Shown: positions 1-9,269 of the stretch, piece by piece
How positions within the stretch are numbered: the stretch's first letter is position 1
Layout: every line of letters starts with the position of its first letter
Source: Bradyrhizobium sp. URHD0069
Lineage (GTDB): Bacteria > Pseudomonadota > Alphaproteobacteria > Rhizobiales > Xanthobacteraceae
Length of the DNA stretch: 64,000 nt
Reading direction: 5' to 3'
Assembly (NCBI RefSeq): GCF_000701345.1
Contig: NZ_JNIJ01000008.1
Coordinates: 1-64,000 of the forward strand
The notes under the pieces: generated by a model
Told to the model about the DNA's origin: nothing
The model's database searches: none
The model's input: only the letters and a program-made list of their open reading frames with translations
Program-made: the position numbers and the translations under genes

Positions 1-223
1 TCGCTGGCAAACCTGCTTCGGCCAACGCGCTGAAAAGCCATTGCGATAGCGGCCCGGCTTCCAGTCCGATCCGCCTGAAGCGGTAGATGGGGTTCCGCAG
101 AACCTGCAGCAGAGCTTCAGGCTCGCTCGCCACCTTCACTTCCCGCACGATCCTGCCCGTGTCATCCACAATGCAGACGCTGGTCTGCTTGACCGATACG
201 TCTAATCCAGCAAAATGGTCCAT
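1..223 (-). CDS. IS110-family transposase, N-terminal part (runs off the window)
   Basis: Reading the minus strand from the ATG at 223 gives about 74 residues beginning MDHFAGLDVSVKQTSVCIVD, the DEDD-type N-terminal domain of IS110-family transposases (first acidic residue in GLDVSVKQ). The frame stays open to base 1, so the rest of the gene lies outside the window and its integrity cannot be judged. The 3' half (catalytic Ser domain of IS110) is not visible. IS110 elements usually lack long terminal inverted repeats, so no element end can be set. Bases 224-397 upstream show no gene. Copy 1 of the local MITE family follows at 398. Confidence 0.85.
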   Translation of the reverse strand, partial: MDHFAGLDVSVKQTSVCIVDDTGRIVREVKVASEPEALLQVLRNPIYRFRRIGLEAGPLSQWLFSALAEAGLPA

Positions 224-397
224 GCTGCGCTTCTCCTTCTGATGCTTGAGGCCGTAACCACGGACCTCGTTTCACCATCAGCCTGAAGCGCAGCACCCAA
301 AATCTTCAGCTATCCACAAGCTGGGCCGGCCGATTACCCCATCTTTGGAGCGCATTACGGACTCAACTCGGACATCGCGCCAAGTCCGAAAAGTGCC

Positions 398-615
398 GAT
401 TTTGTTGCAAAAGTCTTTTTGCGTCACTGAATACAAATTTCCGGGCCGTACACGCGGCGATCGAACAATAATTTGAGGGACTACATTATCTAGCGACGAA
501 CTCACGGGCGACTTCGCTAATGGCCTGGAGGCTACATCGATCGGCGATTGCGGCTCGTTTGGTCCATTTGCGGGAAATTGATCGAACGGCATTTTGGGAG
601 TTTTGCAACAAAATC
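398..615. repeat. MITE-like element, copy 1 (218 bp)
   Basis: A 218-bp unit bounded by perfect 15-bp inverted ends (GATTTTGTTGCAAAA at 398-412 and its reverse complement at 601-615). The interior matches copies at 5042, 25706, 25975 and, more weakly, 20367. No transposase is encoded. Small ORFs in it recur with the repeat and carry no recognisable domain. It is flanked by TGCC on both sides, a possible 4-bp target duplication. The TGTTGCAAA core resembles the tips of IS6-family elements, but the mobilising transposase is unknown. Bases 616-826 hold nothing recognisable beyond the leader of the next operon. Confidence 0.8.
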
Positions 616-826
616 TGCCAAGTGCGGACTTGTCATCGTCTACGCGCCACGTCTCCCTGTTGGTGGCGAATGCCATCCGGCACAGAACCTGCGGTGCCTC
701 CAATGCGATCAAATCCCCTCAACGAACATTAACCCTGCTTCGCGCCGGCCCGTAGCGGGCCAGCTAAATTAACATGGTGCTTGCAATCCCTATGCAACCT
801 CACCGGACAATCCCCGGGGACCCCGC

Positions 827-1393
827 ATGCCATCCGAAAACGACGAGCCGCAACTCGAACTTCCATCGGCGCTCCCTGCCCGGCAGGCATCGCGGCTCAT
901 GCCGGTGTTGTTGCTGCTCGGCCTGATCGGCGGCGGTGTCTACGCCGCTACGGACAGCGACAGCAAGGCCACCGCGAAGGTGCCTTCCCGGCCGGGGGAC
1001 CTGTCGGCCAACGTCGTCACCTTTGTTTCGCCGGACGATCGCCCGGCTGTAGCTGCGGCGGTTGCCGCCTTGAAGGTTTCATCGCCGCAACGTGCCGAGA
1101 TCGAGCAGGCGGTGATCGAGCGGCGCCAGCGTCTCGCCTGGATCGTCTTCTTAGACAGCATTGATCCGGATGGCGATACCGTCGCGGTCGAGGCGTCGGG
1201 GCTGACGCAGCAGATCGTGCTGACCAAAAGCTGGACGCCCGTTGCGGTGACGCTGGCAGACAGCGCGCCGATCGGGGTCACCGCACTTCGCGACGGACAA
1301 GGCGGCGGCATCACCGTGGCGTTCGCCACCAGTACCGGCCCGATGTCGATGCGCATCCTGCGGCCCGGCGAACGTATCGAGGTGGTGCCATGA
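827..1393 (+). CDS. Membrane-anchored protein of the AAA+/Sel1 operon (unknown function)
   Basis: 188 residues. A short polar N-terminus is followed by one hydrophobic segment (about residues 24-42) and then a mostly beta/alpha soluble part, probably periplasmic (inference). No family recognised. The C-terminal half (about 110-188) is rich in short beta strands and ends with VVP. Its stop overlaps the start of the ATPase gene by four bases (ATGA), so the two are translationally coupled and very likely act together. It heads a tight four-gene run to 4837. The upstream region has no strong Shine-Dalgarno, and the ATG at 827 was taken as the first start giving the full membrane segment. Confidence 0.6.
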   Translation: MPSENDEPQLELPSALPARQASRLMPVLLLLGLIGGGVYAATDSDSKATAKVPSRPGDLSANVVTFVSPDDRPAVAAAVAALKVSSPQRAEIEQAVIERRQRLAWIVFLDSIDPDGDTVAVEASGLTQQIVLTKSWTPVAVTLADSAPIGVTALRDGQGGGITVAFATSTGPMSMRILRPGERIEVVP

Positions 1394-2589
1394 TGGGAAT
1401 GTCTCCGTGGCTCGGCCGGCTGATCCTGCTGCTCGCCCTCATCACCATCGACCACGCTTCGCCTGCGCTCGCTGTTACGCTGGTGATAGGCGCGGCAGGC
1501 GCAGCCGTCGCCATCTTTCTCTATCGAGGTTCTTATCTCCCGAGGTTCGTCATGGATATTCTGGATCGGCTTTCCAACAAGACCAGTCTTCAACAGGCCT
1601 ATGAGAAGCGAAGCCAGAGCCTGATCACGATCGATGCCGACGACCTGGCGGCGCGCATCACAGCCCGCGTGGTCGGCCAGGAGGACGCCATCAAGGCGAT
1701 CGCGCAGCAATTGCGGCGACGCATTGCAGCGCGGCGGCTCGACAAGCCCGTGGCTGTGTTCTGTCTCGCCGGCGCACCCGGCGTCGGCAAGACACATTTC
1801 GCAAAAGTGCTCGCCGAGGAACTCTATGGCGGGCGGAGCCATCTGCACTTCTTCGACATGAGCCAGTTTGGCCAGCCGCACGCGGCCGCAAGCCTGTTCG
1901 GCCAGGCCCGCGGCTATGTCGGCTCCAACAGCTACGGCTCGATGACGGCGGCGCTCCGCGACGTGCCCAACGCGATCGTGCTGCTGGATGAATTCGAGAA
2001 AGCCCATTCGGAAGTCCACAAGCGCTTCCTGACGGCGTGGAACGACGGATTCATCACCGAGGTCAGCGACGGCGCCCGCGTCGCGACCAATGAGGCCATC
2101 TTCATTCTCACCACCAACGCCGCCTCGCGTCGCATCGGCGAGATCGCCGAGCAGACCAACGAGACCGCCGAAGAACAGGGGCGGCTGGCGAAGGGCGCCC
2201 TGGCGGACGCCCAGTTCGCGCCTGAAGTGCTGTCGCGGATCGACGACGTCTTCGCGTTCCGGCCGCTGAAGGGATTGGACATCGCGCGGGTCGTTGCGCT
2301 GGAGATCGAAGCGATCGCCCTGCAGTTCAACGTCAGGATCGCCGGCGGCGGCATCGATCCGCAAATCCTAATGCGGGCAATCGATGCGTTGTCTGGCCGC
2401 ATGCAGGGCGGCGTTCGCGACATGGCGCGCGCCATCGAACGACAGATCACGGATGGCTTAATCGATGCGCGCGCCGCCGGCGCGACCGAAATTCGGCTGG
2501 TGCAGGATGGCGAGCGTGTCAGAGTCGAGGCCGTCCGGGGCCATCGCGAGGCCGCCGCGTCGAACCTGCAACGCGCGACCGTTGGCTGA
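1390..2589 (+). CDS. Membrane-anchored ClpA/ClpB-type AAA+ ATPase
   Basis: 399 residues. Two hydrophobic stretches lie at about residues 5-25 and 28-46, followed by a short linker and a single AAA+ module of the Clp/HSP100 second-domain type: Walker A GAPGVGKT at 128-135, Walker B IVLLDEFEKA around 196-205, sensor-1 region ILTTNAA around 238-244, and a C-terminal lid domain. It lacks the Clp N-domain, the first AAA module and the ClpB middle coiled coil. A single membrane-tethered HSP100-like module is therefore unlike ordinary ClpA/B/X. Likely role: ATP-driven unfolding or remodelling at the inner membrane with its operon partners (inference). It overlaps the upstream gene by 4 bp, and the Sel1 gene starts 3 bases after its stop. 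Confidence 0.75.
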   Translation: MMGMSPWLGRLILLLALITIDHASPALAVTLVIGAAGAAVAIFLYRGSYLPRFVMDILDRLSNKTSLQQAYEKRSQSLITIDADDLAARITARVVGQEDAIKAIAQQLRRRIAARRLDKPVAVFCLAGAPGVGKTHFAKVLAEELYGGRSHLHFFDMSQFGQPHAAASLFGQARGYVGSNSYGSMTAALRDVPNAIVLLDEFEKAHSEVHKRFLTAWNDGFITEVSDGARVATNEAIFILTTNAASRRIGEIAEQTNETAEEQGRLAKGALADAQFAPEVLSRIDDVFAFRPLKGLDIARVVALEIEAIALQFNVRIAGGGIDPQILMRAIDALSGRMQGGVRDMARAIERQITDGLIDARAAGATEIRLVQDGERVRVEAVRGHREAAASNLQRATVG

Positions 2590-2591
2590 CG

Positions 2592-3920
2592 ATGGCCGGT
2601 CAATCGCACATCCTCCAGGGTGAACGGAAGGGCGCTTTCCGCCTCTTCCTCGACCTCTATGCGACCAACGCCACCTTTCGCGGCTTCTGTGAGTTTGCCG
2701 TCATCGGCGCCATCGTGCTGCTGTTCATTCACGGATTGCAGTCGTTCGCGACGATCGGCAATTCGGCGCTAACCGCCGTCTCGCCGCCGAAACTGTCGGA
2801 TCAGGACATCAAGACGCAAGGCGATATTGCCAAACTCGGCCGCCGCGACAGCGCCTTGACACCGCAACTCGGCGACCTCGGACTAGACGAACGATATTTT
2901 GCCGGCGATCCGGAGCCGCAAAGAACCATGCTGACGGAGGCGTGGCGCGCCTATCGAAGCAAGAATTCGCGCAAGGCGCTGGAATTACTCGAGGCGGCCG
3001 GATCGGACGATCCCCATGTGCTGCTGGTCCGCGGACTGGCGACGATGGCGCAGCCGCAAAACGGCGCGCTCCGCAGCGGCGTACTCTATCTCGAGCAGGC
3101 CGCGGGCAAGGCCGACCTGAAGTCGATGGCCGTGCTCGGCGTGCTGCACATCATCGGTGTGCCGGGAATTCAGCATGATCTCGAGAAAGGCCAGAAGCTC
3201 ATCCTGAATGCCGCCGCCAAGGGCGATGTCGAGTCCTCGCGCGTCGCAGGCCAGGGCTATCTTTCGGGATGGATGGGAAGCATCGATCCCGGCCGCGCGG
3301 CAAAGTATTTCAGGTTCGCCGCCGATCGGGATGACGCTAAGGCCGCGTTCTACCTTGCCGAGCTCTATTTTACCGGCCGCGGCGTAGCCAAGGACAATCT
3401 CGAAGCCGACCGGCTGGCGGAGAAGAGCGCTTCCCAGGGCAACCGCTACGCGCTGACGTTCGTCGGCGTTCGCAGAATGCAGGCCTATTTCCAGGGAATT
3501 TCCGACGATCCATCCAGCGCCTTGAAATGGCTTGAACACGCCGCCGAACAGAACGAGCCCACGGCGCTGCTGACGCTATCGATGTATTACATGGAATTCG
3601 CCGCGCGATCGGGCCAGACCGATATCGCGAAGGGCGTGGGATTCCTGAAGCAGTGCGTCGAGCGGACCGAGAATCCCGCCTGCGCGATGTCCTATGCTGC
3701 CACCCTCGACAACGGCTTTGGCAGGCGTGACGTCAAGCAAATCTACGCGATGTACCAGTTGGCGAACCGTGACGGCCGCAACGACAAGGCGCGCGCCCGA
3801 ATGGCCGAATTGTCCAAGGAATTGTCGAACGCGGAGCTGCTGCAAATTCAGCTTGACGCGCGCAAGCGTCCAATGCAACCGAGCTCCGACCTGCCTCGAT
3901 TTTCGCGCGTGAAACCATGA
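2592..3920 (+). CDS. Sel1-repeat (TPR-like) membrane-anchored protein
   Basis: 442 residues. One predicted transmembrane helix (about 37-58, sequence around FAVIGAIVLLFIHGL) follows a ~35-residue cytosolic tail. A linker leads to helical Sel1-like repeats from about residue 170 to 400, with the typical A-x(n)-G-D/N-x-x-A-x-x-x-L-G spacing (for example AAFYLAELYFTGRGVAKD). Sel1 repeats are protein-interaction scaffolds. Next to an AAA+ ATPase this could be a substrate adaptor (inference). It starts three bases after the ATPase stop and overlaps the next gene by four bases. Confidence 0.7.
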   Translation: MAGQSHILQGERKGAFRLFLDLYATNATFRGFCEFAVIGAIVLLFIHGLQSFATIGNSALTAVSPPKLSDQDIKTQGDIAKLGRRDSALTPQLGDLGLDERYFAGDPEPQRTMLTEAWRAYRSKNSRKALELLEAAGSDDPHVLLVRGLATMAQPQNGALRSGVLYLEQAAGKADLKSMAVLGVLHIIGVPGIQHDLEKGQKLILNAAAKGDVESSRVAGQGYLSGWMGSIDPGRAAKYFRFAADRDDAKAAFYLAELYFTGRGVAKDNLEADRLAEKSASQGNRYALTFVGVRRMQAYFQGISDDPSSALKWLEHAAEQNEPTALLTLSMYYMEFAARSGQTDIAKGVGFLKQCVERTENPACAMSYAATLDNGFGRRDVKQIYAMYQLANRDGRNDKARARMAELSKELSNAELLQIQLDARKRPMQPSSDLPRFSRVKP

Positions 3921-4837
3921 TCACCAGAGCCGGGAAAATTGCGGCGGCCCTGTTCGCAGTCTATTTCGCTTACTATCTCAAGAGCACGCTCTTAGGCTAC
4001 GCGACCGAACCGAAAGTAATCGGCGGCGTCGATCTCGACCGGCCGATTCCGCAACTCATGTTCTGGACACCGATCTACTATCCGATGCTGTTGTCCGCTG
4101 CCTTCGCGTATTGGATCTGGCCGACGAAGGCGTACCCGAGCCTCGCCCGGAGGATGGTTGCTGGGTCCTTCGCAATCGTTCGGATCATACTGTTCACGCT
4201 CTTCATTTCATTCCTATGCACGGGCTTCGGCGCGTTCTATCTGGCTCTTCCGCAACTGATGACAGCGGAAATCCTGCCGATGCTGGCGAGCGTCTTTTTA
4301 TCGGCGCTTCAAGGAACGGCGGTGATGATGATTTTCCATATCATGGGCTTCATCCCGATCAGCGTTTTCGTCGGGTCTCTGATTGCGCTCGGCGCCCATG
4401 TCGCATCAAAGCACCTTTCGTCGCCTATGGATGAACGGGTGCGGTCGGATTTTGCCTCATTCTCGACGGTGCTTCGGTCGTCAAACGAGTGGCCCTGGCC
4501 AAGCCTGGTGGCTGGATCCGTTATAGCGGCCATGATGCTGACCGGATTTAGCATCGCCGGCTTGCCGATCATCGTATTGTGGGGCGCCTTTTTCGTGCAC
4601 TGGGGAATCCCCTGCGTCGTACTGGGCGCCGCGATTGGATTTTTCGGCAGGCACTGGGCCTGGTGCGCAGCCGTCAGCCTGCCTATCGCGTACTATCTTT
4701 CGACGACAGCCTATCGGCCCACCGGCATCCTAGCGTCCCAAGCAATAGATTTTCCGCCAGTGGTGATTGCAACGCTGGTCGGGTTCAACCTCGCGAGGAA
4801 ATTCGTGCCCAGGATTTTCAACAGCCAAGCGACATAG
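3917..4837 (+). CDS. Polytopic membrane protein, last gene of the AAA+/Sel1 operon
   Basis: 306 residues, largely hydrophobic, with about seven or eight probable transmembrane helices (for example at about 8-22, 55-72, 88-110, 118-150, 200-250, 255-300). No transporter signature or conserved domain recognised. The start codon overlaps the Sel1 stop (ATGA), so it belongs to the same transcript. It may anchor or form a channel for the complex formed by the three upstream products (inference). Bases 4838-5041 after the stop contain no gene. Confidence 0.6.
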   Translation: MITRAGKIAAALFAVYFAYYLKSTLLGYATEPKVIGGVDLDRPIPQLMFWTPIYYPMLLSAAFAYWIWPTKAYPSLARRMVAGSFAIVRIILFTLFISFLCTGFGAFYLALPQLMTAEILPMLASVFLSALQGTAVMMIFHIMGFIPISVFVGSLIALGAHVASKHLSSPMDERVRSDFASFSTVLRSSNEWPWPSLVAGSVIAAMMLTGFSIAGLPIIVLWGAFFVHWGIPCVVLGAAIGFFGRHWAWCAAVSLPIAYYLSTTAYRPTGILASQAIDFPPVVIATLVGFNLARKFVPRIFNSQAT

Positions 4838-5041
4838 AGCGGGACTGGTTCCGCTAGGAGGGGGCACCTTAACTAGGACAGTACCGTGATCTGGGCGCTG
4901 TCCTGTGGCCATTACCAGTTGGGGCTGAGCGATTGTCCGCTACGGGTCTCATTCGTGTGGTTTGCACCAGCCGCCGATGATTTCCGGTCTACCCCGGTCA
5001 ACCGACATTCTCACAGTCGGACAGCATGTCTCAAAGGTGCC

Positions 5042-5260
5042 GATTTTGTTGCAAAAGTCTTTTTGCACCACCGATCAAAAATTTTCCGGGCTGTAGGCGC
5101 GGCGATCGAATATTGATGTGGGGGACTACTGCATCCTGCGACGAACTCACAGGCGACTTCGGCGGCACGTTTGAGGCTACATCGATCGGCGATCGCAGCT
5201 TGTTTCGTCCTTTCGCGGAAAATTAGTCGCTCGGCATTTTGGGACTTTTGCAACAAAATC
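5042..5260. repeat. MITE-like element, copy 2 (219 bp)
   Basis: Same orientation as copy 1. The inverted ends are perfect over 21 bp here (5039-5059 against 5243-5263, core GATTTTGTTGCAAAAGTC). The interior is diverged from copy 1 but clearly homologous (shared GACGAACTCAC and GGCTACATCGATCGGCGAT). The left flank 5024-5041, GCATGTCTCAAAGGTGCC, is identical to the left flank of copy 4 although copy 4 has the opposite orientation. Confidence 0.8.
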
Positions 5261-5300
5261 GGCCATGAACAGACATGACGGGTGTTAGTCGCAAAAGAAC

Positions 5301-5322
5301 AAAGCCGCCCGAAGGCGGCTTT
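5301..5322. terminator. Perfect hairpin, probable (bidirectional) terminator
   Basis: AAAGCCGCC (5301-5309), loop CGAA, GGCGGCTTT (5314-5322): a 9-bp perfect stem with a stable CNNA-type loop. The plus side has only three T residues, and the minus side is followed by GTTCTTTTGC. It stands between MITE copy 2 and the desaturase, so the transcript it ends is unclear. It may belong to the 827-4837 operon, now separated from it by the MITE insertion. Confidence 0.5.
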
Positions 5323-5506
5323 CACAATTCAAATCTGATGATCGCCGCTATGGTCGTTTTTGGATTATTTCTTGGGAGGCAACGGATCGATCCGGCGGAT
5401 CAAGTGGCCTTGCATTTTTATGTTTTTTTCATGCTTTCCTGGTAGGAAAGCGGAGCAGCACCGTCTCGCCAATTGTTTTTGGCATCAGCAAAGAGCCGAA
5501 GTCCGG

Positions 5507-6481
5507 ATGATGGGCCAGGAGCAGCACGATTTTTACAAAGTCAATTCGCTGACCAATCTGGACAAGGCATCGCCTGTCGAGGGCACGATTGTTTGGGATG
5601 CACCGCGCTCTTTGTGGAATGGCGCAATGCTGCTTGGGGCCATCGTCCTCGGTCCGCTCACATTTTCGTGGAGCGCGTTGGCCGTCTTTCTGGTCACGGC
5701 CGGAATCACGCTTTGCGCTGGCCACTCCGTCGGCTTCCACCGGCGCCTCATTCACCGCAGCTTCGAGTGTCCCAAATGGGTCGAGAGGACGCTGGTCTGG
5801 CTCGGAACGGCGGTGGGCATGGGTGGGCCACTGTGGACCATTCGCGTGCACGACAGCCGGGATTGGGCCCAGCGCCAGGCCGATTGCCATCCGTTCCTCG
5901 CGCACCGAAAAAGCCTCTGGCTGGATGGCTTGCTTTATCTCCATGGCCGACTCGTCTTGAAGCATCCTCCAGGTTTCGATCCTGGCGCGGGCATTGGCGA
6001 CGATCCCTTCTATCAGTTTCTCGATCGCACCTGGATGTTGCACCAGATTCCGATCGCTCTCGTTCTCTATTGGCTGGGTGGGTGGCCTTTTGTCGTGTGG
6101 GGCGTCTTTGTACGCGTCGCGGCCTGCACGACAATGCATTGGGGAATATCCTACTTCGCGCACACGCAAGGAGCGCAGGACTGGACCGTCGACGGCGCGG
6201 TGGTCCAAGCGCATAACGTGGCGGTGATGGCTATTCCGACGATGGGAGAGAGCTGGCACAATAACCACCACGCCTTTCCGGGCTCTGCGCGGCACGGTCT
6301 CTATCCCGGGCAGATCGATCTCGGCTGGGAGTTCGTGAGGCTGCTTCGCGCCCTTGGCTTGGCTTGGAACGTTCAGGTGCCCGCGGAGCTGCCGCCCCGC
6401 CCTGGAATAAGCCCGGTCCACGCCCGCTCGCTTTCAGTCTGTGCGCCCGGCCAGGCGGAAATTTCGGGTGTCCGATCGTGA
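5507..6481 (+). CDS. Fatty-acid (acyl-CoA/acyl-lipid delta-9-type) desaturase
   Basis: About 324 residues. A di-iron membrane desaturase: it introduces a double bond into a fatty acyl chain at the membrane. Histidine box 1 is HRRLIH within GHSVGFHRRLIHRSFE, box 2 is the degenerate VHDSRDWAQ form common in alphaproteobacterial members, and box 3 is HNNHHAF near the C-terminus. Four hydrophobic helices pair around the boxes. The open frame extends upstream to 5360, but that part is not family-like. The ATG at 5507 (or the next codon, 5510) follows a purine-rich stretch and gives the usual length. The next gene starts at an overlapping GTGA. Bases 5341-5506 upstream hold the presumed promoter. 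Confidence 0.85.
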   Translation: MMGQEQHDFYKVNSLTNLDKASPVEGTIVWDAPRSLWNGAMLLGAIVLGPLTFSWSALAVFLVTAGITLCAGHSVGFHRRLIHRSFECPKWVERTLVWLGTAVGMGGPLWTIRVHDSRDWAQRQADCHPFLAHRKSLWLDGLLYLHGRLVLKHPPGFDPGAGIGDDPFYQFLDRTWMLHQIPIALVLYWLGGWPFVVWGVFVRVAACTTMHWGISYFAHTQGAQDWTVDGAVVQAHNVAVMAIPTMGESWHNNHHAFPGSARHGLYPGQIDLGWEFVRLLRALGLAWNVQVPAELPPRPGISPVHARSLSVCAPGQAEISGVRS

Positions 6482-6909
6482 CCACCGCCGCTGAGGCCCT
6501 CGCCGCTTATTATGCGGCGAATGGCATAGAGGCTGACCCCGCGCGCAGTGCGACATGGATTTGCAAAATAGGCCCGGCGTCGGTTGAATTTCCGAACTGG
6601 GAGTGGCGGCGAGACGCCGTCACGCGGCACGACCTCCACCACATTCTTACTGGCTATCCCTGCACGATGACGGGAGAGATGCAGATGGCGGCGTGGGAGT
6701 TCGCCGCCGGACGATACCGCCACTGGGCGGCGACACTGTTTTGCCTGCCCCTGGCGCTCATGGGCGTCATATGTGCACCACGGAGAACCGCGCTGGCGTT
6801 CAGAGCGGGTCTGATCTCGACAAGTCTTTATGGCTCCGAACTGGACCTCAACAAGCCGCTTACAGCGTTACGAGCGGAAATCGCCGCGCTTCCGACAGAA
6901 GCCCCGTGA
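6478..6909 (+). CDS. Coq4-family-like protein
   Basis: About 143 residues from the GTG at 6478, which overlaps the desaturase stop (GTGA). The motif HDLHHILTGY followed 11 residues later by E (GEMQMAAWEF) matches the HDxxH(x)11-13E metal-binding signature of the Coq4 family, which in ubiquinone synthesis acts on the quinone head group. A hydrophobic segment lies at about 90-108. Coupling with a desaturase suggests a membrane-lipid or quinone role rather than a housekeeping COQ4 (inference). An in-frame ATG at 6364 would overlap the desaturase by 118 bases and was not used. Confidence 0.6.
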   Translation: MTTAAEALAAYYAANGIEADPARSATWICKIGPASVEFPNWEWRRDAVTRHDLHHILTGYPCTMTGEMQMAAWEFAAGRYRHWAATLFCLPLALMGVICAPRRTALAFRAGLISTSLYGSELDLNKPLTALRAEIAALPTEAP

Positions 6910-6947
6910 AAAAACGCGCGCAATCTTGATCGGGCGGTCCCTCCGGC

Positions 6948-7025
6948 CGCTCCTGCCTGCGCCCGCGCGGCCAGTGGCCACGCAGCCGCTCCGCCGAGTC
7001 CGGCGATGAACTCTCGGCGCTTCAT
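6948..7025 (-). pseudogene. Relic of an ABC-transporter substrate-binding protein (signal peptide only)
   Basis: From the ATG at 7025 the minus strand reads MKRREFIAGLGGAAAWPLAA and then RAQAG, the stereotyped signal peptide of Bradyrhizobium-type ABC substrate-binding (TctC/ABC_sub_bind) proteins. After about 25 residues the frame turns into unrelated sequence that overlaps the end of the Coq4-like gene, so only the 5' tip remains. Bases 7026-7397 to the right hold no gene except the presumed promoter of the following membrane protein. Confidence 0.55.
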
Positions 7026-7397
7026 TGCGTGCCCTCAATATCTGCAAATGTAATCCTAACAATTTTCTGGCTCGGGCAGTTTGGTTGAAATGACGCACCA
7101 GGAACGAATGGCGACAAGAGTAGTGCGTCCGTCGATCCTCATGTCCGCTGTGGTGCCAATTTCGGAAGTGCGCTTGCCGTGCTACTCGGCTCTGCTGTTT
7201 CGGGAACAAGCGGCGACATGTAGGCACGTGCCGGCGGCCACCGGAGCGTCGGAGGCATTCTGATGCACCACGGCCACGTGAGCACTTGAGTAAAGATTGA
7301 ATCATTCCGCATCGGCTTGATAAAGCGCCGGTTTTAGCAACGGCTTAATTCAACACGCCTACAACCTCGATGATATCAGTCAACCGGATCTCGCGCG

Positions 7398-9098
7398 ATG
7401 CCTCTGATGCTCAAAACTGTCTCCGGAATTGCACTAATCGTCATCGCTATTCTGCTGGCACTGCAGGCATCCCCCGTCACCGGCATCGTACTCATGATGT
7501 TCGGCGGTCCGATCTGGACCGGGCTCCTGGTGCATGTTTTTCTTCTAGCACTGGCCATCGAAGGATGGGTCCGACGCATTCCGCGAGCTTTCATCGCGAT
7601 CCCGCTCATCACCTATAGCGGTTATTACGCACTCTACGCCTATGAGACGATCAATATCGCTCGCACATCCGCTGAGCTGCGGAAGTCCAATTCGGGAAAA
7701 GTCCTTGAATTCAACGCGGACATCCATTCGCTCGTAACACCGACAGCGCCAGCGCTCGTCAGCAGCCACGTGATTGTAGTGGCTTACGAAGCCAACGCAA
7801 ACTTTCAGCCGGAACAGCACCGGTCCTTTCGGCTGGTCCATCGCAACCAGTGCAATCTCGCCAGGGACAGCCTGCACCGGATCCAGACATCCGGTGTTTA
7901 TTTCGGCAACATAGCGCTCGACAAGGTCTGCAGGTTGAGCGTTCCGGAGTCACCCCCTCAAAAGGTCATTTCCGTGGTCAAGATCGGCGATGAAGAAGTC
8001 TGGAAACGCAAGCGCGGCATCAGCGTGCAGACCCATCAATTGATGCTCGACGGGAAGATCGTTGGAAACTACAAAACCGCTTCTGTCTGGCGACTGCCGA
8101 TCTTCCCCGGCTTGGCGATCGGATGCGGCTTGATTAGCAGTCCTCCGGCCTGGAAATGTGACGCCGGTTTTATGAGATCGCACACGGTTCTCGACACCGT
8201 CCCGGATGGCATCGACCGCGAACGCTTCGATGGGCCCGAGAGTGTCATGCTCGGGCTTCCGAAATATACCGCCGCCGACCTCGCCAACTATCGTGGCTAT
8301 CCGCAGAACGAGGCGGCGCTCGCCTGGCTCGCCGATGAACCTCAACGGGTTGAAGACCGCATGTTCGCCTTGCTGCAGGAACTCGCCGGCGGCGGCAATC
8401 CGAAAGTGCCGATGGGCATAAAGTTTTCGGTAGCGCAGAATCCCACGCGCCTTGCGCCGCTCGCCGAAGCGACGGCTAACCGGTTCATCGAGTTAAGCAA
8501 CATCAGACCTGCAGCGGGTGACGGGCAGGAGTACATGTATCGTTATGAAGGACTTGCGGCAGCGTTGACTGCACTGCCCGACGAGGCATTTGCGAAAGTC
8601 GCGGCACCGCTGAACGCCTACTTTGTTGATGGAATGGCCTCCAACGAGTTTCCTGCGCTGTATGCTCGCATACAGCGCATTTCCGGCCGGCAAGCGCTCG
8701 ATTTTTATGAGGCGGACTTCATGACCGCGCAGGGCTATCGACAGCTGTTTCCCGTGCTGGCCATTTGCCGGATCGGCCGCGCCAGCCCCGCAATTATTGC
8801 CGAGATGAAGGCGCGGATGCTGCACGAGATCGACAGCCCCTCATTCGATGATGACAACAAGACCGCGCTCATCGTGGCGCTTCTGAAGCTTGGTGAAGAC
8901 GCCTTTGTGCGGGACAACAAGTCGCGCCTCGCGGCCAACGCCCGCGCTGATTTCGAGAGCTGGCTTGACGCGGTTTTGTCAGGCAAGGGAACCACGAAGG
9001 TCGGTCCCAACAACTGCATGACGAAAAACTGGAACGGTCGGCGCGCGACGAAGCCTTCGCTATACTGGACGAACGGGGTCTGGATACTTCGGTCGTAA
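7398..9098 (+). CDS. Large membrane protein with a helical C-terminal domain (unknown; 3' end probably frameshifted)
   Basis: 566 residues. Three hydrophobic segments lie at about 5-25, 28-50 and 58-78, then a soluble beta-rich part (to about 290) and an alpha-helical, HEAT-like C-terminal region (about 290-530). No family recognised. The last ~30 residues (from NWNGRRATKPS) read like an out-of-frame tail. Another frame across the same bases gives EKLERSARDEAFAILDERGL and stays open to a TGA at 9134-9136, which would continue the helical domain. A single-base indel near 9010-9025 is therefore likely. Bases 9137-9269 contain nothing recognisable. Confidence 0.55.
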   Translation: MPLMLKTVSGIALIVIAILLALQASPVTGIVLMMFGGPIWTGLLVHVFLLALAIEGWVRRIPRAFIAIPLITYSGYYALYAYETINIARTSAELRKSNSGKVLEFNADIHSLVTPTAPALVSSHVIVVAYEANANFQPEQHRSFRLVHRNQCNLARDSLHRIQTSGVYFGNIALDKVCRLSVPESPPQKVISVVKIGDEEVWKRKRGISVQTHQLMLDGKIVGNYKTASVWRLPIFPGLAIGCGLISSPPAWKCDAGFMRSHTVLDTVPDGIDRERFDGPESVMLGLPKYTAADLANYRGYPQNEAALAWLADEPQRVEDRMFALLQELAGGGNPKVPMGIKFSVAQNPTRLAPLAEATANRFIELSNIRPAAGDGQEYMYRYEGLAAALTALPDEAFAKVAAPLNAYFVDGMASNEFPALYARIQRISGRQALDFYEADFMTAQGYRQLFPVLAICRIGRASPAIIAEMKARMLHEIDSPSFDDDNKTALIVALLKLGEDAFVRDNKSRLAANARADFESWLDAVLSGKGTTKVGPNNCMTKNWNGRRATKPSLYWTNGVWILRS

Positions 9099-9269
9099 GC
9101 CCTGCATCGACAAATGTCCGGTTCGGGTCAAATTGAGAAGAACTCAGTACGAGCACATGTTTTCCGCTTTGCCATCAAACTCGGACATTGCTCGATGCAG
9201 TCGGCACTTCGCATTTGTGCCAAAAGCGGCCGTTCATGTACCGACGACCGCGAGACAATGCAGGCCGAT

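Noticed and set aside
940..2364. 474-codon minus-strand open frame
   Set aside because: Antisense of the AAA+ ATPase gene; low-complexity Arg/Gly-rich product without domain, a high-GC shadow frame.
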